From NCBI GenBank assembly GCA_016707705.1, contig JADJHD010000016.1, positions 62,001 to 126,000 of the forward strand: a stretch of DNA of 64,000 nt, read 5' to 3'. Below the pieces are notes generated by a model. The model was not told the DNA's origin. It worked only from the letters and a program-made list of their open reading frames with translations, and ran no database searches. A program made the position numbers and the translations under genes. Shown piece after piece: positions 27,222-35,862 of the stretch. How positions within the stretch are numbered: position 1 is the first letter of the stretch; every line of letters starts with the position of its first letter. The stretch is from Bacteroidales bacterium. Lineage in GTDB: Bacteria > Bacteroidota > Bacteroidia > Bacteroidales > UBA4417.

Positions 27222-27791
27222 ATGATCCACTATTCAGACTTTGCCATTATAGAAGGGTTAAGGCTCCATAGTGATTATATCATAAAGTATGTGTACAAGG
27301 AATTCTTCCCTTCCATCCGCTACCTGATCAAGACCAATGCCGGTTTGGAAGAAGATGCAGAAGACATTTTTCAGGAAGCCCTGTATATCATACTCAAAAA
27401 AATCTCAGAAGAAGATTTTGAACTGAGTTCCTCCTTTCTCACCTACCTGTATTCCATCAGCAAGAACCTGTGGTTGCAGCGCCTCAAAAGAAAAAGGCTC
27501 ATGGAACACAACCATGATGAACTCGTTCGCCATTTCAGTGCACCACAGTCTGCCTCTGAGAAATTTATTGAAGACGAAGAAAAGTACGATGTCTTCGTAA
27601 AGCAATTCGATAATCTCAGTGAAGACTGCAAAAAACTGCTTCAATTATTCCTTGGCAAGATGTCATTAAAGGAGATTGCAGACGAAATGGGCTACAAATC
27701 AGAGTTCTATGCCAAAACAAAAAAATATCTCTGTAAGGAAGCACTCAAAAGAATGGTGGAAAACGATCCCGCCATCCGGGCCTTGCTGTAA
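27222..27791 (+). CDS. ECF-type RNA polymerase sigma factor
   Basis: 189 residues from ATG 27222 (MIHYSDFAIIEGLRLHSD); a TTG at 27189 would add 11 residues. Region 2 shows DAEDIFQEALYIILKKI and FLTYLYSISKNLWLQRLKRKR. Region 4 is a helix-turn-helix: LQLFLGKMSLKEIADEMGYKSEFYAKTKKYLCKEAL. No anti-sigma gene follows; the next gene is the urea-transporter/M23 fusion. It may control the envelope genes downstream. A weak TATCTTCA box sits at 27097-27104. Confidence 0.87.
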   Translation: MIHYSDFAIIEGLRLHSDYIIKYVYKEFFPSIRYLIKTNAGLEEDAEDIFQEALYIILKKISEEDFELSSSFLTYLYSISKNLWLQRLKRKRLMEHNHDELVRHFSAPQSASEKFIEDEEKYDVFVKQFDNLSEDCKKLLQLFLGKMSLKEIADEMGYKSEFYAKTKKYLCKEALKRMVENDPAIRALL

Positions 27792-27887
27792 GCCGGTTTT
27801 CAGGCATAATTCAGTTTACCGTTACTTAAAATCCTCCTCTCATGCTGCTGTCTGCAGTCGTGAAGTCATTTCATTAGCCCTGGCAGT

Positions 27888-30122
27888 ATGCTGAAAAACC
27901 TGAAAACCATACCCCTCGATCTATATAATAGCCTGCTCAACAGCTATTCCATGGTTTTCTTTTCGAGAAGCCATGTGTTTGCCGGAATCATGATACTGGT
28001 TTCCTTCTTTGACCCTGTTGCCGGACTAAGTGGCATAGTTGCCGTTCTTTCAGCTAACCTCGCTGCCTACTTTATCGGACTGAACCGGCTGAATATTCTT
28101 TCCGGGATGTATGCTTTTAATGCATTGCTCGTTGGACTCGGCACCGGTGTATATTTCCAGTGGTCTGCTGAATTGTTTATCCTGCTTGTTTTTTCATCAC
28201 TGCTTACCGTTTTTCTTTCGGTATTCTTCGAGGGGATGATCGGGAAATACAATCTGCCATTTCTGACACTTCCCTTCCTGATCAGTTTCTGGCTGGTAAT
28301 GCTGGCAGCCAGAAGGTATACCGGGCTTGATATCAGCGAACGAGGCATTTTCACCTATAATGAAGTCTACGACTGGGGCGGACAACCCCTTCTAACAGCC
28401 TACAACTGGTTCAATGAGCTCCGGCTGCCCATGGGACTGTCAACTTATTTCAAATCACTCTCTGCTATCTTCTTTCAGTACCACCTGCTGCCGGGAATCC
28501 TTATTGCCATTGGACTCATGTTCTATTCAAGGATAGCATTCATACTTTCACTGCTGGGATTTTATTCGGCATACCTCTATTACCAGTTTATTGGTGCGAA
28601 CTTCGATGAACTGAACTACAGTTTTATCGGATTCAACTTCATACTTACCGCCATCGCTGTTGGAGGTTATTTTATCATTCCATCGAAATACAGTTTTCTC
28701 TGGATAATTTTCCTTACACCGGTAATCTCAATACTGATTTCGAGTTCTACAGAGTTCCTGATTACATTCCAGCTTTCGACCTATTCCCTTCCGTTTAATA
28801 TTATTGTGCTTCTATTCCTTTACCTGCTGCGATTCAGGCAAGGCCGAAAGAACAAGCTCGACCTGGTAGTGTTTCAGGAGTATTCTCCGGAGAAGAATCT
28901 CTACAGCCAGCATAACAGTCGCACACGCTTCCGTGATTTCTTTTACCTCCCGTTCGGATTGCCTTTTTTGGGTGAATGGCAGGTTACCCAGGGACACAGA
29001 GGCGAATTCACCCACAAGGAAGACTGGCAACATGCCTGGGATTTTGAAGTAGCTGATGAAAAGGGCAAAACATACAGCGGAGACGGGAATTCGCTGAGTG
29101 ACTTCTATTCCTATAACAAGCCTGTACTGGCCTGTGCTGATGGTTGGATTGAGGAGATAGCATCCCAGGTTGAGGACAATCAGCCCGGAGATATCAATAT
29201 CAGGGAAAACTGGGGGAATACAATTATCATCAAGCATCTTGACGGATTGTACTCAAAAGTATCGCACCTGAAAAAGGAGAGTATTTGTGTTGAAAAGGGT
29301 GCCTGGGTAAAGAAAGGCGATAAACTTGCACTCTGTGGCAATTCCGGACGATCACCAAAGCCACATATCCATTTCCAGATACAGTCAACCCCATATATCG
29401 GATCAACAACCCTTGATTATCCCCTTGGCAGGTATATCAAACATGAATCCGGCAGATACAGCTTTCAATCCTGGGAGAAACCACAAAAAGGGGATATCCT
29501 CTCCAACATCGAGAAAGTGGGAAGTATAAGCAGGGCCTTTCATTTTATACCCGGACAGCATTTAATTTTCAAGGTTGCGGAAGAAGGGAAAGCTGATACA
29601 TTCCAGGAATGGGTAGTGGAAACCGATATTTACAACTACACCTACCTGAATTGTCAGGAAACCGGTTCGAAAGCATATTTCCGCAGCGAACAGGACCTTC
29701 ATTACTTCACTGCCTTTTCAGGAGACCGAAGTTCATTGCTATACAGTTTCTACCTCACCGCATACAAGGTAGCGCTTGGATTTTATCCCAACCTGCAAAT
29801 CAAGGATGAATTTCCGCTTCACATCATGAATCCCGGTCCATGGAAGATTCTGCAGGATTTTGTGGCACCCTTTTATCTTTTTATCAGGTCAGAGTATTCA
29901 CTGGACTACATCTCCATGAATGATGAGCTGGATCGATCAGGTATAACACTCCGGACCAAGGTGGAACAGTTGACAATGTCATCGGTAAAGATGATTTCAG
30001 AGGGTGAATTGTTTATAGGCGATGGACAAATTGACAGCTTCAGCGTGAACAGGAAGGGCCGGAAAATTACTGCCCGGCAAGTGAAAAACAGGGACGAAAA
30101 AATCGAAGAGGGTAAGTCATGA
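27888..30122 (+). CDS. Urea-transporter domain fused to M23-type peptidase
   Basis: 744 residues. Residues 1-315 form a polytopic domain with the urea-transporter look (LNSYSMVFFSRSHVFAGIMIL, LSGMYAFNALLVGLGTG, LPFLTLPFLISFWLVM and a second related half). After a linker, residues 350-500 form an M23-like domain: QHAWDFEVAD (His382, Asp385), KPVLACADGWIEEI, NTIIIKHLDGLYSKVSHL, WVKKGDKLALCGNSG and KPHIHFQ (His493, His495). About 240 more residues of beta-rich sequence follow. Zn ligands look present, though the first site is HxxD instead of HxxxD. The fusion suggests a channel-anchored cell-wall hydrolase or a carrier with a lysostaphin-like sensor. Confidence 0.85.
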   Translation: MLKNLKTIPLDLYNSLLNSYSMVFFSRSHVFAGIMILVSFFDPVAGLSGIVAVLSANLAAYFIGLNRLNILSGMYAFNALLVGLGTGVYFQWSAELFILLVFSSLLTVFLSVFFEGMIGKYNLPFLTLPFLISFWLVMLAARRYTGLDISERGIFTYNEVYDWGGQPLLTAYNWFNELRLPMGLSTYFKSLSAIFFQYHLLPGILIAIGLMFYSRIAFILSLLGFYSAYLYYQFIGANFDELNYSFIGFNFILTAIAVGGYFIIPSKYSFLWIIFLTPVISILISSSTEFLITFQLSTYSLPFNIIVLLFLYLLRFRQGRKNKLDLVVFQEYSPEKNLYSQHNSRTRFRDFFYLPFGLPFLGEWQVTQGHRGEFTHKEDWQHAWDFEVADEKGKTYSGDGNSLSDFYSYNKPVLACADGWIEEIASQVEDNQPGDINIRENWGNTIIIKHLDGLYSKVSHLKKESICVEKGAWVKKGDKLALCGNSGRSPKPHIHFQIQSTPYIGSTTLDYPLGRYIKHESGRYSFQSWEKPQKGDILSNIEKVGSISRAFHFIPGQHLIFKVAEEGKADTFQEWVVETDIYNYTYLNCQETGSKAYFRSEQDLHYFTAFSGDRSSLLYSFYLTAYKVALGFYPNLQIKDEFPLHIMNPGPWKILQDFVAPFYLFIRSEYSLDYISMNDELDRSGITLRTKVEQLTMSSVKMISEGELFIGDGQIDSFSVNRKGRKITARQVKNRDEKIEEGKS

Positions 30123-31624
30123 TGAAGAAAAGCCAACTGCTAATTTCAATTCTGATATGCTGTGCCTTCGCGACACAAAATATCCTGAAAGCCCAGACGA
30201 ATCAGCATGACTTCAGCTGGTACGATAGTGTTACCTACAAGGCATACCTTTCTTCCGACTGGAAAACTCTGCTAAAAACCGGACGTGAGGCTCTTGGGAA
30301 GGGCGAAGATTACTTTTATCTCCGAATGAGAATGGGAGATGCTGCATATGCTACCCATGACTATCGCGCAGCAACCAGACATTTTTCGAAAGCTCTTCAA
30401 TTCAACAGAGCCAATGAGTATGCCCGGGAGATGGAATACTATTCCCTGCTGCAAAATGGGAATACCGATGAAGCCTTCAAAGTTGCCGGCGAATTCAGCA
30501 AGGAAAAAAGACTTCAACTAAATCTTAGAAACGGGGTCCAGCCAGAATTCATATACCTGGAATCAGGAATCTCTATTTCATCTGTGCCTGAACAAATGCA
30601 ATCATGGTCTTCAGTATCCGACACCGTTTATTCCGAAAGGGAATATCAGTCGAAGCTGGGTTACATTCATGCAGGTACCAGGGTTCGATTGCTGCCCGGA
30701 CTCTCCCTGTTCGGTGGAGTTACCATGATGAATATCGAAAGGGCAAAGGATTTCAAGCTCACCACTCTATCAGTAGAACAGGACTCAATTATTCAGCAGT
30801 CCTATGGCCGCGACTACAGTTACATTTTCTCACCCAAGGTCACTGACACCAGTTTATTTAACCGCATTAGCCAGAACGACCTCTATGCTAATGTCAGCTG
30901 GCTTCCGGGAGCCCGGTTCAAGGTGACTGCAGCTTTCCACTTCTTTCAGATCAGAATGCATAGTTTTTACCCTGTCTATTCAGTTCAGACCGTTTCCGAT
31001 ACCGCTTATTACCTTTCGGCAGATAACAGCTGGCATTTGTTCGATTATCAGCAGGACCAGTTCAGTTTTATTGCGAAGGACACAAGTATCAGGAATTCGG
31101 TAGTTTATTTGGGGATTTCAAGGGATATAGGAGATTTCACATTCGGACTGAATGCCTCCCGCTCCGATTTCAATTCTTCCTTTCAAAAGCAGTTTGGAGG
31201 TTCCATTAACTGGTTCCCATTCGGAAATACCAATCTGTACGCCGGATTATCGGTTAGTTCCATTGCAAGGGATACTACTTCAAATCTTGTTTATGAACCT
31301 TCAATAGGTGGAAGGATTTTGAAAAACACCTGGATCAATGCATTTGTTAGCAGCGGGAACCTGAATCTGTACAACGAAAAAGCCGCTTACCTCGTTTACA
31401 ATCAGGCAGATCCCATAACTTTCAGGGCGGGTGTGGATGTTCAGAGCCTGATTACCAAAAATCTGGAACTTTATCTGATTTACCGGTATCAGCAAAAACA
31501 AGCCACCGAAAGATACCTGAAAAACTCACTGGATGCGGAGCAACTCCCCGTTCAGATTGTATTAGGCAGTGAGAAGCAATATATTTCACATAACATAACA
31601 GCAGGAATAAAATGGAAATTCTAA
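30119..31624 (+). CDS. TPR plus outer-membrane beta-barrel protein
   Basis: 501 residues starting at an ATG overlapping the previous stop by 4 bp (ATGA), so translation is coupled. A signal peptide (MMKKSQLLISILICCAFATQ) is followed by TPR-like helices (about 45-130: YLRMRMGDAAYATHDYRAATRHFSKALQFN). From about 150 onward there are alternating amphipathic strands with aromatic ends, finishing in the barrel-closing HNITAGIKWKF. It is probably an outer-membrane barrel with a periplasmic TPR arm. In this block it is likely the outer-membrane partner of the transporter/M23 protein. No named family recognised. Confidence 0.75.
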   Translation: MMKKSQLLISILICCAFATQNILKAQTNQHDFSWYDSVTYKAYLSSDWKTLLKTGREALGKGEDYFYLRMRMGDAAYATHDYRAATRHFSKALQFNRANEYAREMEYYSLLQNGNTDEAFKVAGEFSKEKRLQLNLRNGVQPEFIYLESGISISSVPEQMQSWSSVSDTVYSEREYQSKLGYIHAGTRVRLLPGLSLFGGVTMMNIERAKDFKLTTLSVEQDSIIQQSYGRDYSYIFSPKVTDTSLFNRISQNDLYANVSWLPGARFKVTAAFHFFQIRMHSFYPVYSVQTVSDTAYYLSADNSWHLFDYQQDQFSFIAKDTSIRNSVVYLGISRDIGDFTFGLNASRSDFNSSFQKQFGGSINWFPFGNTNLYAGLSVSSIARDTTSNLVYEPSIGGRILKNTWINAFVSSGNLNLYNEKAAYLVYNQADPITFRAGVDVQSLITKNLELYLIYRYQQKQATERYLKNSLDAEQLPVQIVLGSEKQYISHNITAGIKWKF

Positions 31625-32244
31625 TCAAGGCAACCCACAGAACAGTATTAATATTCCTGATGCTATTTTTAGCTCTATTCGCTAAGGCGCAGGATTATAA
31701 AACCATACAGGAGGCTTTTGCAAGCAGCTATACACTTGAGAAGGCAGAAAAATACAGTGCTGCAGTTGAAAGTCTGAAGAAAGTGTACGATGAATCCTCT
31801 TATGAAATGAATGTAAGACTGGGCTGGCTTTCATATATGTCAGGGAATTTCGTTGAATCAGCCACTTATTATAACCGTTCCATTCTGTTAAAGCCCTATT
31901 CTGTTGAAGCCAGACTGGGCTTTGTATATCCTGCAGCTGCACTTGGAAACTGGGAACAGGTGATTAACAGGTACAATGAGATTTTAAAGATAGATGCAGC
32001 CAACTATACCGCTAATTACCGAATGGGAGGGATTTACTATACCCGAAAGGATTTTGCAAAAGCCTATAAATATTTTGAGAAGCTGGTAAATATGTATCCC
32101 TTCGATTATGATGCACTTCATATGTATGCCTGGACCAACTTCCAAATGGGAAAGCTACGCGAAGCCAAGGTACTCTTCAACAAGGCGCTCATGAACAGGC
32201 CAGGTGACGCATCCTGTCTCGAAGGATTGAGCCTGATCAAATAA
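31612..32244 (+). CDS. Secreted TPR protein
   Basis: 210 residues, overlapping the previous gene by 13 bp. A signal peptide (TVLIFLMLFLALFAKAQ) is followed by five tetratricopeptide-like helix pairs (AEKYSAAVESLKKVYDESS, NFVESATYYNRSILLKPYSV, NWEQVINRYNEILKIDAANY, DFAKAYKYFEKLVNMYPFDY, LREAKVLFNKALMNRPGD). It is a periplasmic or surface scaffold, probably binding the barrel protein encoded just upstream. It ends the seven-gene block; ispG follows with its own promoter. Confidence 0.8.
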   Translation: MEILIKATHRTVLIFLMLFLALFAKAQDYKTIQEAFASSYTLEKAEKYSAAVESLKKVYDESSYEMNVRLGWLSYMSGNFVESATYYNRSILLKPYSVEARLGFVYPAAALGNWEQVINRYNEILKIDAANYTANYRMGGIYYTRKDFAKAYKYFEKLVNMYPFDYDALHMYAWTNFQMGKLREAKVLFNKALMNRPGDASCLEGLSLIK

Positions 32245-32287
32245 AAATAGAATTGCAGCTTCCTGATAAAAAGTTCCAGCTTAGCTT

Positions 32288-32295
32288 TACTTTTG
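32288..32295 (+). promoter_or_regulatory. -7 box of ispG
   Basis: TACTTTTG matches TAnnTTTG and ends 28 bp before the TTG start of ispG. It shows that ispG is transcribed separately from the TPR gene. Confidence 0.55.
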
Positions 32296-32323
32296 CAGCT
32301 ATTGTCACGAAAACAATACCGGC

Positions 32324-34012
32324 TTGATCTCATTTTCCGATTTCTATTTCTCAGAAAGGCGGCTGCGCTTCGCAACACGCACATTGAATATTGGCGGACT
32401 CCTGCTTGGGGGAAACAATCCGATCAGGATACAGTCGATGACCAATACCGATACCAATGATACCGCTGCAACCGTTGCCCAGTGCGAAAAGCTGGCAAGA
32501 GCGGGCTGTGAGCTTATCCGTATTACTGCACAGGGAGAAAGGGAAGCAAGGAATCTGGCCGAAATCAAAAAATCACTTCACGCCAAAGGGATTTATGTAC
32601 CGCTTATCGCAGATATCCACTTCCAGCCCAAAGCCGCTGAAATAGCAGCTGCGATTGTTGAAAAGGTAAGGATCAACCCCGGCAACTATACTGATAGAAG
32701 ATCCCGACCCGGACAAAGCTTTGCTGATAAGGAGTATGCCCTTGAACTTGAATATATTGCCGAAAAGGTAAGTCCTCTCCTTTCCATCTGCCGTGAGCAT
32801 GGTACTGCGATCAGGATTGGCTCCAACCACGGTTCACTTAGCCACAGAATCATCGACCGCTACGGCGATACCCCGGCTGGAATGGTGGAATCAGCACTGG
32901 AATTTGCGAGAATCTGTAAGGCTGAATCCTTCGAAAACCTTGTGATTTCAATGAAATCCTCCAATGTGAGGGTAATGATTCAGGCAACAAGATTGCTTGT
33001 CGACAGGATGATCGCCGAAGCCATGGATTATCCGATTCATCTGGGAGTAACAGAAGCAGGCGACGGGGAGGATGGCATTATCAAGTCAGCGGTTGGAATC
33101 GGAAGTCTGCTGCAGGATGGAATAGGAGATACTATAAGGGTTTCTCTTACCGGCGACCCTCTGAAGGAAATCCCGGTAGCCAGGGAAATTGCAGCTCTTT
33201 TCAATGAAATACCAGCTGAATCGATACCTGATTTCAGCTCATTTACGATTAATATGCCCAGTTCTAACACCTGGCCCCACCCCTACAATCCCGCTAAAAG
33301 AATCAGTATTGCTTCAGGGCAGCTGGGTGGAAACAATCCCGTTCAGGTACTGGGAGGAAATATAGAGATTCCGGAAATCCTGAATGAGGATAATAGCTCA
33401 GCAGCTCAACTGGACAAGGACTGGCAGAACAAAAGCATAGTTCTTTCAGGAACTACCCGGCAAATGCGTTTGCAACTGCTGGGAAAAGGGGAAACTGATT
33501 CCAATTCCCCCGTTGTTATTCAGAATGGCTATACCAGCACTGACCCTTTGAAACTTCAGGTAAAGGCAGCTATCGAAGCCGGGGGAATCCTCGTGGATGG
33601 AATCGGAGATGCGCTTTATCTTACTGCACCCAATCTCCCGGAAGGCACTGACTGTCGCACTGCATTTGCCATTCTGCAGGCAACACGCTCCCGTATTACC
33701 CGCACCGAATTTATCTCCTGTCCCTCCTGTGGCAGAACCCAGTTTGACATTGAAGATAGTCTGGAAAAAGTAAAAAAAGCCACCAATCACCTCGTCGGAT
33801 TGAAAATCGCTGTAATGGGATGCATTGTAAACGGTCCCGGAGAAATGGCGGATGCTGACTACGGATATGTAGGCGCCGGAATGGGTAAAATTACCCTTTA
33901 CAAGGGGCAGGAAGTCATCCGGAGAGCAGTACCCGAAGCCGATGCAATCGATGCCCTGGTTGACCTGATCAGGGAATCCGGCGACTGGAAGGAAACTACC
34001 CCGGGCAGGTAA
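32324..34012 (+). CDS. ispG: 4-hydroxy-3-methylbut-2-en-1-yl diphosphate synthase
   Basis: 562 residues, starting at TTG 32324: the only in-frame alternative before the conserved GGNNPIRIQSMTNTDTNDTAATV is absent, and an upstream in-frame TAG limits the search. It reduces methylerythritol cyclodiphosphate to HMBPP in the non-mevalonate isoprenoid pathway. The TIM barrel includes RITAQGEREARNL and KVRINPGNYTD. A large insert (about 270-420) is the extra domain of Bacteroidota, Chlamydia and plant enzymes. The [4Fe-4S] ligands are in SCPSCGRTQFD and MGCIVNGPGEM. The gene's last codons lie inside a 34-bp tandem repeat. Confidence 0.95.
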   Translation: MISFSDFYFSERRLRFATRTLNIGGLLLGGNNPIRIQSMTNTDTNDTAATVAQCEKLARAGCELIRITAQGEREARNLAEIKKSLHAKGIYVPLIADIHFQPKAAEIAAAIVEKVRINPGNYTDRRSRPGQSFADKEYALELEYIAEKVSPLLSICREHGTAIRIGSNHGSLSHRIIDRYGDTPAGMVESALEFARICKAESFENLVISMKSSNVRVMIQATRLLVDRMIAEAMDYPIHLGVTEAGDGEDGIIKSAVGIGSLLQDGIGDTIRVSLTGDPLKEIPVAREIAALFNEIPAESIPDFSSFTINMPSSNTWPHPYNPAKRISIASGQLGGNNPVQVLGGNIEIPEILNEDNSSAAQLDKDWQNKSIVLSGTTRQMRLQLLGKGETDSNSPVVIQNGYTSTDPLKLQVKAAIEAGGILVDGIGDALYLTAPNLPEGTDCRTAFAILQATRSRITRTEFISCPSCGRTQFDIEDSLEKVKKATNHLVGLKIAVMGCIVNGPGEMADADYGYVGAGMGKITLYKGQEVIRRAVPEADAIDALVDLIRESGDWKETTPGR

Positions 34013-34071
34013 CTGCGACGGTCAGGTAACTACAACCGGCAGGTAACTTCGACGGTCAGGTTTTTTCAACC
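34004..34071. repeat. Two 34-bp direct repeats at the ispG 3' end
   Basis: Units at 34004-34037 and 34038-34071 share GGCAGGTAACTnCGACGGTCAGGT and end in CAACC. Each unit itself contains two half-units (GGCAGGTAACT / GGTCAGGTAACT). The first overlaps the final codons and stop of ispG. The second merges into the palindrome described next. Confidence 0.85.
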
Positions 34072-34080
34072 TGACCGTCG
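34050..34080. repeat. REP-like palindrome / terminator
   Basis: A 13-bp perfect stem (CGACGGTCAGGTT with AACCTGACCGTCG) and loop TTTTC. It may terminate ispG. Because a REP-associated transposase gene starts 80 bp downstream, it is also a good candidate for that enzyme's REP substrate. Confidence 0.85.
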
Positions 34081-34096
34081 TAAACCAGACAGCCGG

Positions 34097-34127
34097 TTTC
34101 GCCAAAAGCAGAAATTCCGTATTTTTG
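34097..34127 (+). promoter_or_regulatory. Promoter of the RAYT gene (TTTC-N19-TATTTTTG)
   Basis: TTTC (34097-34100) and TATTTTTG (34120-34127) are separated by exactly 19 bp, and the ATG follows 32 bp later. One mismatch to consensus. Confidence 0.65.
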
Positions 34128-34159
34128 CAACCGTTTTCTACTATCCAATTTTTCATTTC

Positions 34160-34792
34160 ATGATATTACTTGAACCGGGTAAATTCTACCATATTTATAA
34201 CAGGGGAATCAATAGTTGCACCCTTTTCTTCAAACCTGAAAATCGTCTTTACTTTCTTCGCCTTTACAGGAAGTACATTGATCCTGTTGCTGATACATTT
34301 GCCTGGGCACTGATGAAGAATCATTTTCACCTGCTTGTTCGTATCAGGCTGGAATCAGAAATAGATCTGAACTCACTTCCAATACCGAAGTATCAGGACC
34401 TTGAAAATTACCAGCCGAAAATCAGAGAACCCCATCATTACTTCTCCGATCTGTTTAGTTCCTATACCAAGGCTATCAATAAGCAAAACCATAGGACAGG
34501 TGCTCTATTTGAACGTCCTTTCAGAAGACTGCAGATTGACAATCCTGATTATTTCAGAAATGTCATCATTTACATCCACCGAAATCCTGAGCATCACGGA
34601 GTTTCCGATGATTATAAGCTTTATCCCTGGTCTTCCTATGGCAGTATTCTCAGCCTCCATCCCACCCGATTGAACAGGCAGGGAGTTATTGGACGTTTCA
34701 ACGGATTAGCGGAATTCATTGCGGAGCACGAAAGAACCACAGCTTATGAGATATTCAGCAACTATAGCCTTGAATCCGGCGAAGCAGAATAA
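34160..34792 (+). CDS. REP-associated tyrosine transposase (RAYT, Y1 HUH family)
   Basis: 210 residues. The N-terminal GKFYHIYNRGINSCTLFFKPENR and the HUH motif in WALMKNHFHLLVRI (His-Phe-His) are typical of TnpA-REP enzymes. The probable catalytic Tyr is in VIIYIHRNPEHHG, and GALFERPFRR is also a family hallmark. RAYTs are single-copy, domesticated relatives of IS200/IS605 transposases that cut REP palindromes as single strands and are thought to spread them. No IS ends flank the gene, but the GGTCAGG palindrome just upstream is the expected partner. Confidence 0.9.
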   Translation: MILLEPGKFYHIYNRGINSCTLFFKPENRLYFLRLYRKYIDPVADTFAWALMKNHFHLLVRIRLESEIDLNSLPIPKYQDLENYQPKIREPHHYFSDLFSSYTKAINKQNHRTGALFERPFRRLQIDNPDYFRNVIIYIHRNPEHHGVSDDYKLYPWSSYGSILSLHPTRLNRQGVIGRFNGLAEFIAEHERTTAYEIFSNYSLESGEAE

Positions 34793-35001
34793 TCTCCCTT
34801 CATGAAATATTGGATTTGAAGATTGAAACATTCAATTACATAGGCTGAATTCAGGGCCGCTGCATAGTCTTTCCCAACCGGGAAGCAAAAACAATATTCC
34901 AATAATGTCTGTTTAAGAAGAAAGGATGTCTGCATCCAATCAGATGACCGATGATCTGCGAATATCACCAGAACCTTAACCGACACAAATATTTGTCAAC
35001 T

Positions 35002-35355
35002 ATGGCTACTCTTGACACTCTCCGACAAATCGCATTTTCATTCCCTGAAACTACGGAAGAGCCTCATTTCGAGAAAACGTCTTTTCGTGTGAAGGGGAAG
35101 ATCTTTGCGACCTATGATAGCCAAAAGAACAGAGCATCCATCAGATTATCGGAAATCGACCAAAGTGTATTTTCTTCGGCAGCAAAATCAATTATTTTCC
35201 CGGTGGACAATAAATGGGGCAAGCAAGGATGGACTCAAATCGAAATGGACAAGGTAAATAATGAGCTGTTTCTGGACGCACTCACAACTGCATATTGCGA
35301 AGTTGCTCCCAAGAAACTTGCAGATCAGGTCAGGCCGGCAGAAAGCGCAATCTGA
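35002..35355 (+). CDS. MmcQ/YjbR family protein
   Basis: 117 residues from ATG 35002 (MATLDTLRQIAFSFPETTEE); the frame from 34951 adds an unlikely N terminus. Features of the family are FSFPETTEEPHFEKTSFRVKGKIFATYD and the end GWTQIEMDKVNNELFLDALTTAYCEVAPKKL. This double-wing fold of the CyaY-like group is assigned to DNA-binding proteins of unknown role. It may form an operon with the VOC protein gene 24 bp downstream. Confidence 0.85.
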   Translation: MATLDTLRQIAFSFPETTEEPHFEKTSFRVKGKIFATYDSQKNRASIRLSEIDQSVFSSAAKSIIFPVDNKWGKQGWTQIEMDKVNNELFLDALTTAYCEVAPKKLADQVRPAESAI

Positions 35356-35379
35356 ATTCAACATCCCAAACTTAAAAAT

Positions 35380-35757
35380 ATGAACACAATAGGATATTTT
35401 GAAATCCAATCATCAAATCCGGAAAGGGAAGTTGAATTTTATGGAAAAATTTTTGGCTGGAATTTCTTAAGGGAATACAATGTGCCAATTGAATATTACA
35501 GGATTGAAACCGATAGCATCAATGGCGGACTCCTGTCAAGACCAGCCAAAACCCCTCCTGCAGAATTCGGCTCCAATGCTTTTACCTGCTCTGTTCAGGT
35601 ATCAGATTTCGATGAAATGGAGAAAATAATTCTTGAAAACGGGGGCAAAATTGCTCTCCCAAAATTCGCCATTCCTTATCGTTGCTGGCAGGGATATTTC
35701 ATGGATCTGGATAATAATGTTTTCGGGATTTTTGAAGTGGATGAAAATGCCAGGTAA
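35380..35757 (+). CDS. VOC family (glyoxalase-like) protein
   Basis: 125 residues with the beta-alpha-beta-beta-beta module repeated: MNTIGYFEIQSSNPEREVEFYGKIFGWNF, then SCSVQ-type second half (FTCSVQVSDFDEMEKIILENGGKI) and GYFMDLDNNVFGIFEVDE. Such proteins bind a divalent metal and act on small molecules (glyoxalase, dioxygenase or resistance roles). The metal ligands cannot be fixed with certainty, and a specific substrate cannot be given. Confidence 0.85.
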   Translation: MNTIGYFEIQSSNPEREVEFYGKIFGWNFLREYNVPIEYYRIETDSINGGLLSRPAKTPPAEFGSNAFTCSVQVSDFDEMEKIILENGGKIALPKFAIPYRCWQGYFMDLDNNVFGIFEVDENAR

Positions 35758-35862
35758 CTGTAATCAGTCAGTGGTTAGCAGGATTTTTCTATATTAGATT
35801 TTTGATGCAGGACTGCTTCCGCATAGTCCGAAAACCTTATTACTTATCCCATTCATCTTACC

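Noticed and set aside
34160..34792. Complete IS200/IS605 insertion sequence
   Set aside because: No second gene, no target-site features and no IS end pair; the protein is RAYT-like.
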